Of a stretch of DNA of 64,000 nt, positions 37,270 to 47,049 are shown in pieces. Numbering within the stretch: the first letter of the stretch is position 1; each line of letters starts with the position of its first letter. The position numbers were made by a program, and so were the translations under genes. This DNA comes from Pseudomonas atagonensis (GTDB lineage: Bacteria; Pseudomonadota; Gammaproteobacteria; Pseudomonadales; Pseudomonadaceae), in assembly GCF_011369485.1 (NCBI RefSeq), contig NZ_VXCA01000012.1, positions 227,821 to 291,820 of the forward strand, given 5' to 3'. Under the pieces are notes generated by a model. It ran no database searches, had not been told where the DNA came from, and saw only the letters and a list, made by a program, of their open reading frames with translations.

Positions 37270-37856
37270 GCGATTCGTTCCAGCTCGACAAGCAAACGGC
37301 CGATGCCGTGAATGGGTAGGACATGATCAGGTTGATGAACGTTCAATGCAGCCAGTGGCATGGTGGCGACCTGCGCTTCTTGCGGGTCCTGGACGATGGT
37401 CAGGCCACCCCGGCGTTTGACCTGCGCCAGTCCGCGCGCACCGTCGTGATTGGCGCCCGTCAGCAGCACCGCAGCCAGCGTATCGCGGTAAGCATCGGCG
37501 GCCGATTCGAACAGGTAATCAATCGAAGGCCGTGAGTAATGCACGCGATCCTCAAGGCTCAGGGAAAGGCTGCGATCCAGCTCCACCGACAGGTGATAGC
37601 CCGGCGTCGCGAAGTACACGGTGCCGGCGACAATATTCTGTTTGTCGAGAGCTTCTTCCACGGGCAGCAGCAGACGTCGGGCGAAGACTTCGGCCAGTTG
37701 GCTGCGGCGCTCTTCCGGCAAGTGCAACACCACGATGATTGGCAGCACGAATCCCTTGCGCAGCGCCCCGAGCAGCGATAACAGCGCCTCGACGCCACCG
37801 GCGGAAGCGCCAATCACGATGGCCTCGACTCGAGGCAAATCCACGACATCGTTCAT
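37263..37856 (-). CDS. CheB-type methylesterase domain protein lacking a receiver
   Basis: 197 residues forming only the CheB catalytic domain: IGASAGGVEAL holds the nucleophile Ser, VVLHLPEE the His, and LTGANHDGARG the Asp. The usual N-terminal receiver is missing, so activity would be controlled by other means. The ATG at 37856 overlaps the CheR stop (ATGA). With CheR it could set methylation of a sensor encoded elsewhere or of the nearby hybrid kinase; no methyl-accepting protein is in the cluster. Confidence 0.87.
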   Translation of the reverse strand: MNDVVDLPRVEAIVIGASAGGVEALLSLLGALRKGFVLPIIVVLHLPEERRSQLAEVFARRLLLPVEEALDKQNIVAGTVYFATPGYHLSVELDRSLSLSLEDRVHYSRPSIDYLFESAADAYRDTLAAVLLTGANHDGARGLAQVKRRGGLTIVQDPQEAQVATMPLAALNVHQPDHVLPIHGIGRLLVELERIAC

Positions 37857-38713
37857 GATTTGCGGTAAATCCGTTCTTGTTTCACCAGCGGATCGAACTG
37901 ATTGGCGTAGCTGGAGAAATCCAGCGTCTCTTTGCTGCCAAGCACCAGAAAACCACGGTGGCACAGCGACTCATGAAACAGCCCGAAAGCGCGGTCCTGC
38001 AGCTTCTTGTTGAAATAGATCAGCACGTTGCGGCAGGAAATCAGCTGGGTTTCAGAAAACACGCTGTCGGTCGCCAGACTGTGATCGGCGAAGGTCACGT
38101 TCTCGCACAGACTCTTGTCGAAAATCGCGTAGCCATACGCTGCAGTGTAGTAGTCGGCGAAAGAGCGCTGCCCGCCAGCCTGCTGGTAATTGGCGGTGTA
38201 GGCGCGGACATTTTCCATGGAGAAAATGCCCTGCTTGGCCTTGTCCAGCGAGCGTGGGTTGATGTCGGTGGCGTAGATGATCGTGCGGTCGAGCAGGCCT
38301 TCTTCGCGCAGCAGAATCGCCATCGAATAGACCTCCTCACCGGTGCTGCACCCGGCGATCCAGATCTTGATCGACGGATAGGTTCTGAGCAGCGGCACCA
38401 CTTCCTGACGAATCGCCAGAAAATGCGACGGATCACGAAACATCTCGCTGACCGGAATCGTCAGCAGTTGCAGCAATTGCATGAACGCGGTCGGGTCATG
38501 CAGGACTTTTTCCTGCAATGCCGAAATCGTCGCGCACTCGAACTGACTCAGGGCATGTTGCACCCGGCGCTTGATCGAAGCGCCGGAGTAATCGCGAAAA
38601 TCGTAGCTGTATTTGAGGTAGATGGCCTCGATCAGCAAACGTAATTCGATTTCGCTGTTTCGCTCGACAGGATCACTGCGTTCCACTAAATCCGTTCCAT
38701 TTTCGGTAACCAC
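37853..38713 (-). CDS. CheR-type protein methyltransferase
   Basis: 286 residues with an N-terminal helical CheR domain (IKRRVQHALSQFE) and a SAM-binding catalytic domain (IWIAGCSTGEEVYSMAILL, IIYATDINPRSLDKA, QLISCRNVLIYFNKKLQ). It would methylate glutamates using S-adenosylmethionine. The start overlaps the end of the big hybrid kinase by 28 bp and the stop overlaps cheB, so kinase-cheR-cheB-kinase-regulator is one tight operon. Confidence 0.9.
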   Translation of the reverse strand: MVTENGTDLVERSDPVERNSEIELRLLIEAIYLKYSYDFRDYSGASIKRRVQHALSQFECATISALQEKVLHDPTAFMQLLQLLTIPVSEMFRDPSHFLAIRQEVVPLLRTYPSIKIWIAGCSTGEEVYSMAILLREEGLLDRTIIYATDINPRSLDKAKQGIFSMENVRAYTANYQQAGGQRSFADYYTAAYGYAIFDKSLCENVTFADHSLATDSVFSETQLISCRNVLIYFNKKLQDRAFGLFHESLCHRGFLVLGSKETLDFSSYANQFDPLVKQERIYRKS

Positions 38714-41700
38714 ACGCGAATCAGCGAGAACAGTCGATCCAGGTCGATGGGCTTGGCCAGGTAATCATTGGCGCCCGCCTGCAGGCAGCGCTCCTGATCG
38801 TCCTTCATGGCTTTGGCTGTCACGGCGATGATCGGCAGCTTGCGCCAGCGCGGATCCTTGCGGATTTCAATGGTGGCTTCAAAACCGTCCATTTCCGGCA
38901 TCATCACGTCCATCAGTACCAGGTCGATGTCCTCGACTTCATTCAATCTTTCAATCGCTTCACGGCCGTTACGACCGATGACCACGACTGCGCCTTTGTG
39001 CTCCAGGGCGCTGGTCAGGGCGAAGATGTTGCGTACATCGTCGTCCACCAGCAGCACTTTGCGACCCTCGAAGACCTTGTCGCGACTGCGCGCGGTCTTG
39101 AGCATCTTCTGCCGTTCATGGGACAACTGCGATTCGACTTTGTGCAGAAAGAGTGTGACCTCGTCCAGCAAACGCTCTGGCGAGCGTGCGCCCTTGATGA
39201 TGATCGAGCGCGAATACTTGCGCAGATCGGCTTCTTCGTCGCGGGTCAGGTTGCGCCCGGTGTAAACGATTACCGGCGGGAACGAGCAGATGTCCTCGGT
39301 GGACATGCGTTTGAGCAGCTCATTGCCGAGCATGTCCGGCAGCTTGAGGTCGATGACCATGCAGTCGTAAATCGTCGTGCGCAGTTTTTCCAACGCATCC
39401 TGAGCCAGGCCCACGGCGGTGATTTCAATGTCGTCATCGCCGATCAGCCGGGCGATGCTCTCGCGCTGCAAATCGTCGTCTTCGACCAGCAATACGCGCT
39501 TGACCTTCTGCGTCAGTTTAGCTTCGAGACGGGCGAATACGTCCTTGAGTTCTTCGCGAGTCGTCGGCTTGACCGCATAACCAATGGCGCCCATGTGCAT
39601 GGCCGCTTCGACGCGGTCTTCAACCGAAATCACGTGCACCGGAATGTGCCGGGTCTCGGCGTGTTCTTTCAGGCGTTGCAGTACGGTCAGACCGGAATGA
39701 TCCGGCAGCCGCATGTCGAGCAGGATCGCGTCCGGGACAAACTCGCGCGCCAGGTCATAACCCTCGTCCGCGCCATGGGCGACCAGGCACTGATAACCGA
39801 GTTCGTGGGCCAGATCGTAAAGAATGTGGGCGAAGTTCGGTTCGTCCTCCACCACCAGAATGCAGCGGGTGGCGAACGGCGCCTTGCCGCGGTCGTCGGC
39901 AAAGCGTGGAATGACCACGGGTGCCAGCGGCGAAGCCTGTACCGGCGTCGGCGCAACCGCGACAGGCGTCGCTGCAGGCGCAGTGAAAGGCAGCGCTGCC
40001 GCTGGGGTTTCGCCCGGTTCGCTGTATTGCTGCGGCAACACCAGCGTAAACACGCTGCCCTGCCCCGGCGTGCTGCTGACGCTGATCGAACCGCCCAGCA
40101 AAGTCGCCAGATCGCGGGAAATCGACAAGCCCAGACCGGTGCCGCCGTACTTGCGGTTGGTCGTGCCATCGGCCTGGCGGAACGCTTCGAAAATGCTCTC
40201 CTGCTGATCGGCGGCGATACCGATGCCCGAGTCGCGCACAATGAAAGCAATACGATCATTCGGCTGACCGGCGATGGTCAGGCTGACGGCGCCCTTCTCG
40301 GTGAACTTTACCGCGTTGGACAGCAGGTTCTTGATCACTTGTTCCAGACGCTGACGGTCGGTGAACAGCATGGCCGGGGCATCCGGAAGCAGTTCGACGC
40401 TGAAGGTCAGTTGCTTGTCGGCCGCCAGTGGCTCGAACACGCTGCGCAAGCCATCAGCCAGACGCGCGACGCTGGAGTTTTCCGGAATAACTTCGAGCTT
40501 GCCGGCCTCGACCTTGGAGATGTCGAGAATGTCGTTGATCAGGTTGAGCAGGTCGTTGCCGGCCGAGTAGATCGATTCGGCGAACTTGACTTGCTCGGCG
40601 CTGAGGTTGTCCTGCGGGTTTTCCGCCAGCAACTTGGCCAGAATCAGCGAACTGTTCAGCGGCGTGCGCAGTTCGTGGGACATGTTGGCGAGGAATTCGG
40701 ACTTGTACTTGCTCGAACGCTGCAGCTCTTCGGCGCGCTCTTCGAGTTGCACCTGGGCCTGATTGAGTTCGGTGTTCTTCAGATCCATCGCATCGCGCTG
40801 TTCGGCCAAGGTCTGAGCCTGTTCCGCCAGTTGCTCGTTGGTCTGTTCCAGTTCGACTTGCTGGGTTTCCAGATGCGCCTGGGACTCTTTGAGAATCCGC
40901 GACTGTTCTTCCAGTTCTTCGTTGGCGGTTTTCAGCTCTTCCTGCTGCACCTGCAACTCTTCGTTGAGTTGCTGGGTTTCAGCCAGCACTTCCTGCAGGC
41001 GCTGGCGGTAACGCGCGGCCTCAATAGAAGTGCCGATGTTGCCGGCGATCAGTTCCAGCAGGTCGATATCGCGGTCGTTCAACGGGCGCAGGAAGCCCAG
41101 TTCGATCACACCGTTGACGCGGTCGTCATCACTGGTCGGCACCACCAACACGCTATGCGGCAGACCTTCACCGAGACCGGAGCTGACTTTGAAGTAGTCG
41201 GACGGCACCGAATCCATGCGAATCAGCCGTGCCTGCTGGGCGACCTGGCCGACGATGCCTTCGCCGCTGTAGATCGACTGATCCTGTTCTTCCTGCTCGC
41301 GGGAGAAGCCGTAAGTCGCGACGCGTTTGAGACCGCCATGCTCTTCGCGGACATACAGCGCCGCCACGGCTGTGCCGAGGTATTGCGCGCAGAATTGCAG
41401 GATATTGCGGCCCAGCAGGTTGAGCGTCAGTTGCCCCAGCACTTGCTCGGCCAGTTCAGTCTGACCATTGCGCAGCCACGCCTGTTGTTCCAGACGCCCG
41501 GCGGAAGCCTGCTGTGCAGCGAGGGTCGCGCTGTAGTTGCTGGACAGATTGATCAAGTCACGGCGGCCGATATAGGCCAGCAGACCACTGATCCCTGCGA
41601 TAAACAGCAGGTACAGGCTGATGCTCCAGATCGTCGTTCGGCGCACCTCTTCGTTACGCGTGGTGCGCAAAACCTGCTCGGTTTCAATGACGTCTTCGAA

Positions 41701-42183
41701 TTGTTTACGAATCTCGTCGGTCAGGCGCTTGCCGCGTCCGGCCTTCACCGCTGCCCGGTAATCGCCGCTGGATCGCTGCAGATCGATCATTGATTGTGCG
41801 TAATTTGACCATTCGGTCTGCAAGGCTTGCAGGCGACGCAGACGATCGGTTTGCACCGGATTGTCGGCGGTCAGTTCGAGCAAGGTGTTGAGCGCGACAT
41901 TGATTCGCGGCTTGGCCGTTTCGTACGGATCGAGGAAATGCTCGTCGCCGCTGAGCAGAAAACCGCGCATGCCGGTTTCCAGGTCAACGGTCAGCTTCAC
42001 CGCCTCGTTGGCGTTATTGATCACCCGGTCGGTGTGTTCCACCCACTGGATGACCGACAGCAAATACGTGATCAGCGATACGAAAAACACGGCACTGAGC
42101 GCGCCCACGCCCAGCGGCAGGCTGATGTTGCGACTCAGAAGTTTGCGAAACCGTTGTTCATCAACCGAAGTCGGAGCGGACAT
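38686..42183 (-). CDS. Large hybrid histidine kinase (CHASE3-GAF-HK-three receivers)
   Basis: 1165 residues. Order: membrane helix (~22-43), CHASE3 sensor (~45-185; LETGMRGFLLSGDEHFLDPY), membrane helix (~187-205), GAF (~250-395), long Gln/Glu coiled coil (~400-515), HisKA (His in NMSHELRTPLN), HATPase (~630-750; GTGLGLSISRDL), then three receivers: Asp in AILLDMRLPDHSG, MVIDLKLPDM and LVLMDVMMPEMDGF. ATG 42183 has AAGG upstream; the frame is open from 42228. A CHASE3-GAF kinase with several receivers resembles integrators of the BarA/LadS class in complexity, but not in detail. First gene of the cheR-cheB operon. Confidence 0.92.
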   Translation of the reverse strand: MSAPTSVDEQRFRKLLSRNISLPLGVGALSAVFFVSLITYLLSVIQWVEHTDRVINNANEAVKLTVDLETGMRGFLLSGDEHFLDPYETAKPRINVALNTLLELTADNPVQTDRLRRLQALQTEWSNYAQSMIDLQRSSGDYRAAVKAGRGKRLTDEIRKQFEDVIETEQVLRTTRNEEVRRTTIWSISLYLLFIAGISGLLAYIGRRDLINLSSNYSATLAAQQASAGRLEQQAWLRNGQTELAEQVLGQLTLNLLGRNILQFCAQYLGTAVAALYVREEHGGLKRVATYGFSREQEEQDQSIYSGEGIVGQVAQQARLIRMDSVPSDYFKVSSGLGEGLPHSVLVVPTSDDDRVNGVIELGFLRPLNDRDIDLLELIAGNIGTSIEAARYRQRLQEVLAETQQLNEELQVQQEELKTANEELEEQSRILKESQAHLETQQVELEQTNEQLAEQAQTLAEQRDAMDLKNTELNQAQVQLEERAEELQRSSKYKSEFLANMSHELRTPLNSSLILAKLLAENPQDNLSAEQVKFAESIYSAGNDLLNLINDILDISKVEAGKLEVIPENSSVARLADGLRSVFEPLAADKQLTFSVELLPDAPAMLFTDRQRLEQVIKNLLSNAVKFTEKGAVSLTIAGQPNDRIAFIVRDSGIGIAADQQESIFEAFRQADGTTNRKYGGTGLGLSISRDLATLLGGSISVSSTPGQGSVFTLVLPQQYSEPGETPAAALPFTAPAATPVAVAPTPVQASPLAPVVIPRFADDRGKAPFATRCILVVEDEPNFAHILYDLAHELGYQCLVAHGADEGYDLAREFVPDAILLDMRLPDHSGLTVLQRLKEHAETRHIPVHVISVEDRVEAAMHMGAIGYAVKPTTREELKDVFARLEAKLTQKVKRVLLVEDDDLQRESIARLIGDDDIEITAVGLAQDALEKLRTTIYDCMVIDLKLPDMLGNELLKRMSTEDICSFPPVIVYTGRNLTRDEEADLRKYSRSIIIKGARSPERLLDEVTLFLHKVESQLSHERQKMLKTARSRDKVFEGRKVLLVDDDVRNIFALTSALEHKGAVVVIGRNGREAIERLNEVEDIDLVLMDVMMPEMDGFEATIEIRKDPRWRKLPIIAVTAKAMKDDQERCLQAGANDYLAKPIDLDRLFSLIRVWLPKMERI

Positions 42184-42445
42184 GGGGCAGCCTTGTCGAA
42201 CTGTTGAAAACCCGAGAGTTTGCCCCAAAACGACGGCATGGATCCATTTTTCTCACACATTTGACGTCAATTTCCTACATTTGCCTGCGCCTCTGCGTGG
42301 TCAGCAGTTATCCTTGCCCGCCCGAATACGACTAATCTTTTTGTATCACTGCGGGAACTTGTGGCTATGCGCCACTTACTCATGCAAGAGCCCGGCATTT
42401 TCGACCGGTCGCCGTCCCCGAATTCATTTCTTGAGAGCCACTGAT

Positions 42446-42811
42446 ATGTCCACCTCCGCGTCCACCATCCTTGTAGTAGAAGACGACGACATCGTGCGCA
42501 TGTTGATTGTCGATGTGCTGGAGGAGTTGGAGTTCAATGTGCTGGAAGCGGATGGTAGTGAGCAGGCGCTGGAGGTCCTCAAGGATTCTGAAAAGCACAT
42601 TGATCTGATGATGACCGACGTAGGCCTGCCGGGCATGGATGGTCGTGAACTGGCCACTGAAGCGCGCAAGCTGCGCGCCACCCTGCCCGTTCTGTTTGCC
42701 AGCGGTTATGCCGAAAGCATTGACGTGCCCGCTGACATGCATGTAATCGGCAAGCCTTTTTCGATTGATCAGTTGCGCGACAAGGTCAGGGGAATTTTGA
42801 AAGCGTCTTGA
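42446..42811 (+). CDS. Single-domain response regulator
   Basis: Receiver of 121 residues: VVEDDDIVRMLIVDVLEELEF at the acidic pocket, phospho-Asp in LMMTDVGLPGMDGREL, and Lys in VIGKPFSIDQL. No output domain. The open frame runs from 41861 but the upstream part is antisense to the hybrid kinase; ATG 42446 gives a typical receiver start (MSTSASTILVVEDD). It is divergent from the large kinase 262 bp away and may be its partner. Confidence 0.88.
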   Translation: MSTSASTILVVEDDDIVRMLIVDVLEELEFNVLEADGSEQALEVLKDSEKHIDLMMTDVGLPGMDGRELATEARKLRATLPVLFASGYAESIDVPADMHVIGKPFSIDQLRDKVRGILKAS

Positions 42812-42819
42812 AGCAAGAA

Positions 42820-42837
42820 AACCGGAGATATCCGGTT
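42820..42837. terminator. Short hairpin between convergent genes
   Basis: AACCGGA / TCCGGTT with a GATA loop in the 41-bp gap between the receiver gene and the large toxin-like gene. No clear T tract; weak terminator at best. Confidence 0.4.
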
Positions 42838-42852
42838 CTCCCGGCAAATTGA

Positions 42853-45800
42853 TTAGAGTTTCGCCAGATTGATCAACACTGGCCCGAAGACAAACTGACC
42901 GACATCCGTGTTTTTGACGGCAGTTCCTATGGCGGAAATATTGAACCCAAAAGTAAACCTGTTGGTTTCAAGTTGATCCAGTAAGGCCACGGCCAGGGAG
43001 ATCGATTCCGCGTTATACAACGCGGGATGCTTGCGAATAATCGAGGGCTTGCTGGCTAACGTGGTTTCAAGTTCGACAAATCCAGGGGGATGAGCCATTC
43101 GAAAGTGTGGATTGGACAAGTTCCTTGGATCAGCCTTATGGGCATCCCTGGCGAGCTCGACTAGTCCAACCACATCGTAATCGGCAGGCACCGCGCCCCG
43201 TAACGTCTCACCGTAATACAGATCCAGTGTGTCGGGCGCACCGTGCGCCATTTCATGGATCAGCGTGTCACTTATCCGGTAGTCGTCATAGTTCGAAACG
43301 CGATAGTGCTGATCCAGTTCTTCGGGAAAGATATCCATGAACTTCTTCGCGTTTCCTTTCAATTCTGCACCGGTGTCGATCCCCGCCCTCCAGCGTTTAT
43401 AGGCCGCCGGCCGCAGCGCAGCAAGCGCTCCAGGATCTCCGCGCCTGAACGACATGTTGGCGAGCGTGACCGAGTCGAGATCCCTGCGCATATCACGCAA
43501 ATTGCTGGCGAGGTGTTTGAAAACTGCCTCTGAATCGCTGCCAAACACATGTTTTAGTACCGACTTGATATTTTCATCTTGAGTGTCGGCCAGAAGCGCG
43601 ATGGCGTTATCCAGCTTGCTTTTGGCCAGCGAGATTGCCTTCTTCACATACGCTCGCGTGTAACTGTGCGGTTTAGCTGGAAAAAACAGTTTGAATGGCG
43701 ACAGTTTTGCCCAACTAAACGTCTTCAAACGTGGCCCCCATGCACCGCCGACCCGTTGATTGAGCGCATACAGGTCACTGTTGCGCTGAAGTGCAATGAC
43801 GTTGGCCAGCTCCCCCGCTTCGCCGGCTACCAGATCGAAGCGCCGGGCTGCCTTGATCAAGTCATAGGACTGGGCACCGCCGGTCAGTCGCCGAAGCTGG
43901 CGAGTTGCCGTGCTGATGGCGCTGACGCCTTTATCGCTGATGAACAACACCCCGCGCACTGCGAGCTTCGAACCTTTGAGTGCCAGGGTCGCCAGTCCGT
44001 CCAGCGGATTCAGCAACGCCACTACCAGACGTACGCTCGCTCTGGCGATACTCAGCGCCTTGGCCGTGGTCGAGGCAGTCTTGGTGATGACACTGGCGAC
44101 CTGGGTGCCCAGCCCGACCAACAAACCAACGATGGCAAGCCCGTCGAGGATGCAGCCGCCAATGCCTTCGGCTACGCGGGGATCCTCACCTGAACGAATG
44201 TCCTCGATACATTTTTTGAAGGGAACAATCACGTCCAACAGAAACGTCTCGAACTCTTCGGACTGCTTGCGCCACTTTTGCAAATCAGTCTGGGTATTGA
44301 GGGCGTCGTATAACGACTTTCGTGTCGCCACTGGATGATATTCCAGGATGAGCGCGACCAGGCGACTCAGGTTCTGGGTGAAAAACATCGATACCGAACT
44401 GATACTCCCCAAGTCCATTTGCATATACCAGAGCTTTTCCACCACGACGCTAGAAGTCATGTCGGGCCGTGGGGCATCGCCCTTGAGATAGGCCGTAGCG
44501 TCGATGGGCCAGGCTTGTTCGTGGCGCTTGGTCTGGAAGTCGGTGCTTTTGCCGGTGAACGAAAGGCTGGGTGTATCGTTGAGAACACCGCTCTGCTTGA
44601 ACCTTTCCGCCAGTTGCACATTGCGCCGACAAATACCTCGCAAGCTGAAAAGTTCGTAACTACGGACTTCTTTACCCTGTTCACCACAAAGAATGATTCC
44701 ATATCGCCCCTTGGCCTCATCACGTTGTGCCTGGGTTTCCTGAAAAGGATTCAAGGTATTAACGCCAGGGCGAACAGTGTGGAGCGTTACGTAACTATTG
44801 GTCAGAAACGTTCTCTCGTCCTCGGGCAAGGAGCAAATGGCGATTTTCAGCACCGCCGCCAGACTTTTCTGCAGTGCAGCATAATATTCGGCAAATGCCT
44901 GCTCGAACGCTGGAATGGCAGGAGGCAACTCAGCCAACCGCAAAAACGCATCAGCGGGCGAGTTGTCTCCCTCCTGTATAAAAAATGCATTGTTCAAACG
45001 TCCGTCGACTATCAAGTCGTCCGACATATACAGGTCAAGGATCGACAGCCTGAGCCGCGCCAGCTCCGAGATCGCCAGATCCTGGTTCTTGGTCTCCATG
45101 CTCGCGAAGTCCGCGATATTAATGAGCAAGCCGCTGATGGAAAACAACTGAAGCAAGTCTGTCCAGCTACGCTCCTTCAGCGACGCAACGGACGTGAACC
45201 GCCAGGTTGGCGCCTCTAGGTATTCTCCCGCCGGCATCACCTTCAATAACGCTTGCCTGGCCAATTCACGGCGATCCGGAGGTATGGCTGACAAGCCGTT
45301 TTCCGACTGGTGTAACGCTTCCATGTATCGCTCGAAATACTCGGCCGCGACGGTGAACGTCTGCTGGTCATAATCCTTGTCGACGGTATACGTGACAATT
45401 CCATTGAGTACCGCCCAGTTAATGACAGGCGCAACCGCTGTCAGCTCATGCAACACACGCTGCTCTTCACTGATCGGTAAAAGATGCGAGAAGTTTTTTA
45501 TCGCAGAGAACGACATTGATCGTGCGGTGCCAGGAGCCGACATTTCAATCAAGGTCACTGCCTGGGTGACGACCACCCAGCCCGGTTTGCCTAACGTGAG
45601 TTGTTCAGGTGTGTCAGCTATCAGGAACTCCGGCGCCGCGAAGGCCAGTAAAAGATAAGCTGCAAGTGACGCAAAATCAGGTTCTGCAAGATTCGATTCC
45701 ACCAGATACGCCTCGAACCTTTCGCGCACTTGAGGTGCAGTGAGCAAGGCGTGATTCGGTTGGTAGAAATCAAACCCGGCGATGGTTCTGGTGTGCTTGT

Positions 45801-46728
45801 CAGCTGTCAGCCCCAAGTCAATGATCACCGCCGTTGCCAGCAACAGTTTGAGTTGCCGGGCTGCTATTTGAGGTTCAGCGGTTTCCAGATGCCAATCGAG
45901 CAAATCATGCAGCACAGTCCCCAGATCTGCTGCCTTGTCCGTGCTCCAAAAGTCTTCCAGAAGCCTCGCTGCTTCCTGGCGCCTTGATGGCGCGTCAAGA
46001 TCGGTGTAAGCGCTTGTGCAAAGGTGTCGCAGCAGACTCATACGCCCTTGCGTCGTTTCCTCGATCAAGCTTCTGATCAGCCCTCGTTGCTGCTCAGACA
46101 AATGGAACGGAGAGTCTTCAGGTGCCGCAATCAATTCGTGGAAATCGCCCAACAACGGAGCAGCGGGCAGCTTGAATTTCAGGCAGGCAATCAGATTTTC
46201 TATCTCCGCCACCTCAGTGGGCACGGCATATTGATGAAACTGCAGCCACTGCCCAATGCCGATGAAGCTCCCCGAAACTACTTGACCACCCGTCTGTGTT
46301 GCACACTCCATGAGCATGTCAAAGTCTTCTTTTGGAAACTCCGGAGCATGAACAAACTCACCTAGGTAACGCCACAGTCCTTCTGACAGGGCGAGAAGAC
46401 CCAAGGTGTCGTTCACACAAAAGACAGCATCGCTGGAAAGCGAATGCGTTCTGCGGACAGATTCGAATATGGGTGTCCGAGTCATTTTCAGTAAAGCAAC
46501 GCGTCCGGCCTCTTGAGCGATATCCAGTGTGGAACCCTTGACCCTCGGAACGACCAGTAAATCAATACTTGAGTCTGAATTTTCTGCCCGCTGCTGAAGA
46601 AACCGAGTCAGTTTTTCCGCAATTGCTGATTGCTCTTCTTGATCCGCATCGGCAAGGCCAATAAATGGCAGTAATTCAGCGCGTTCATTCGTTGAATCTT
46701 TAAAATCAACCCAGTTTGCAAACTGCAT
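42853..46728 (-). CDS. Very large toxin-like protein with C-terminal aspzincin-type metallopeptidase motif
   Basis: 1291 residues, no N-terminal signal peptide. Near the C-terminus LIHEMAH gives His1158, Glu1159 and His1162, followed by GAPDTLDLYYG with Asp1169 in the T-x-D-x-x-Y-G setting, and later LYNAESISLA (Asn1239). This is the aspzincin (M35/lysine-specific metalloendopeptidase) pattern HExxH plus a distal Asp. A glycine-rich hydrophobic stretch (~860-885, CILDGLAIVGLLVGLGTQVASVI) recalls translocation segments of large toxins. The rest is helical and unrecognised. ATG 46728 has GAGAGG nine bases upstream; TTG 46737 and ATG 46734 are alternatives with poor spacing. Function as a secreted, host-directed protease is inference. 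Confidence 0.72.
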   Translation of the reverse strand: MQFANWVDFKDSTNERAELLPFIGLADADQEEQSAIAEKLTRFLQQRAENSDSSIDLLVVPRVKGSTLDIAQEAGRVALLKMTRTPIFESVRRTHSLSSDAVFCVNDTLGLLALSEGLWRYLGEFVHAPEFPKEDFDMLMECATQTGGQVVSGSFIGIGQWLQFHQYAVPTEVAEIENLIACLKFKLPAAPLLGDFHELIAAPEDSPFHLSEQQRGLIRSLIEETTQGRMSLLRHLCTSAYTDLDAPSRRQEAARLLEDFWSTDKAADLGTVLHDLLDWHLETAEPQIAARQLKLLLATAVIIDLGLTADKHTRTIAGFDFYQPNHALLTAPQVRERFEAYLVESNLAEPDFASLAAYLLLAFAAPEFLIADTPEQLTLGKPGWVVVTQAVTLIEMSAPGTARSMSFSAIKNFSHLLPISEEQRVLHELTAVAPVINWAVLNGIVTYTVDKDYDQQTFTVAAEYFERYMEALHQSENGLSAIPPDRRELARQALLKVMPAGEYLEAPTWRFTSVASLKERSWTDLLQLFSISGLLINIADFASMETKNQDLAISELARLRLSILDLYMSDDLIVDGRLNNAFFIQEGDNSPADAFLRLAELPPAIPAFEQAFAEYYAALQKSLAAVLKIAICSLPEDERTFLTNSYVTLHTVRPGVNTLNPFQETQAQRDEAKGRYGIILCGEQGKEVRSYELFSLRGICRRNVQLAERFKQSGVLNDTPSLSFTGKSTDFQTKRHEQAWPIDATAYLKGDAPRPDMTSSVVVEKLWYMQMDLGSISSVSMFFTQNLSRLVALILEYHPVATRKSLYDALNTQTDLQKWRKQSEEFETFLLDVIVPFKKCIEDIRSGEDPRVAEGIGGCILDGLAIVGLLVGLGTQVASVITKTASTTAKALSIARASVRLVVALLNPLDGLATLALKGSKLAVRGVLFISDKGVSAISTATRQLRRLTGGAQSYDLIKAARRFDLVAGEAGELANVIALQRNSDLYALNQRVGGAWGPRLKTFSWAKLSPFKLFFPAKPHSYTRAYVKKAISLAKSKLDNAIALLADTQDENIKSVLKHVFGSDSEAVFKHLASNLRDMRRDLDSVTLANMSFRRGDPGALAALRPAAYKRWRAGIDTGAELKGNAKKFMDIFPEELDQHYRVSNYDDYRISDTLIHEMAHGAPDTLDLYYGETLRGAVPADYDVVGLVELARDAHKADPRNLSNPHFRMAHPPGFVELETTLASKPSIIRKHPALYNAESISLAVALLDQLETNRFTFGFNISAIGTAVKNTDVGQFVFGPVLINLAKL

Positions 46729-47049
46729 TCGCATCAACCTCTCAATGTTTAATTACAAATCGCCCTGCGCAGAATAAATGCGCAAATTGCAATATGGCTT
46801 CCCTTTGAGAAAGAGTAGATTCAATACAGCACTGCATGACAGAGCCAAGATATTGCAGACTATTTTATCGGGAAACCAACTATTTCCTTCACTGCCAAAA
46901 ACAGTAGCCCCTATTAACATTTACAACTTCAGCTATTTGCCTTAATGCAAAACGTATACAGCACTGCGTGTTTCAGACGAATGCCAAAAGCAAATGTGGT
47001 TTAATTGCGCCCCCTCCCAGCAATCTCCGTGTAAGCAACAAGGATTTTT
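46729..47049. other. AT-rich divergent promoter region with a 12-bp direct repeat
   Basis: About 320 bp, much lower in GC than the surroundings, between the toxin-like gene and the glycosyltransferase. ATACAGCACTGC occurs twice in the same orientation at 46824 and 46956. It may be a regulator site or chance. I found no coding sequence and no convincing promoter boxes. Confidence 0.5.

Noticed and set aside
38998..41793. 931-codon plus-strand open frame opposite the large hybrid kinase
   Set aside because: Antisense shadow; the kinase on the minus strand shows every expected motif.
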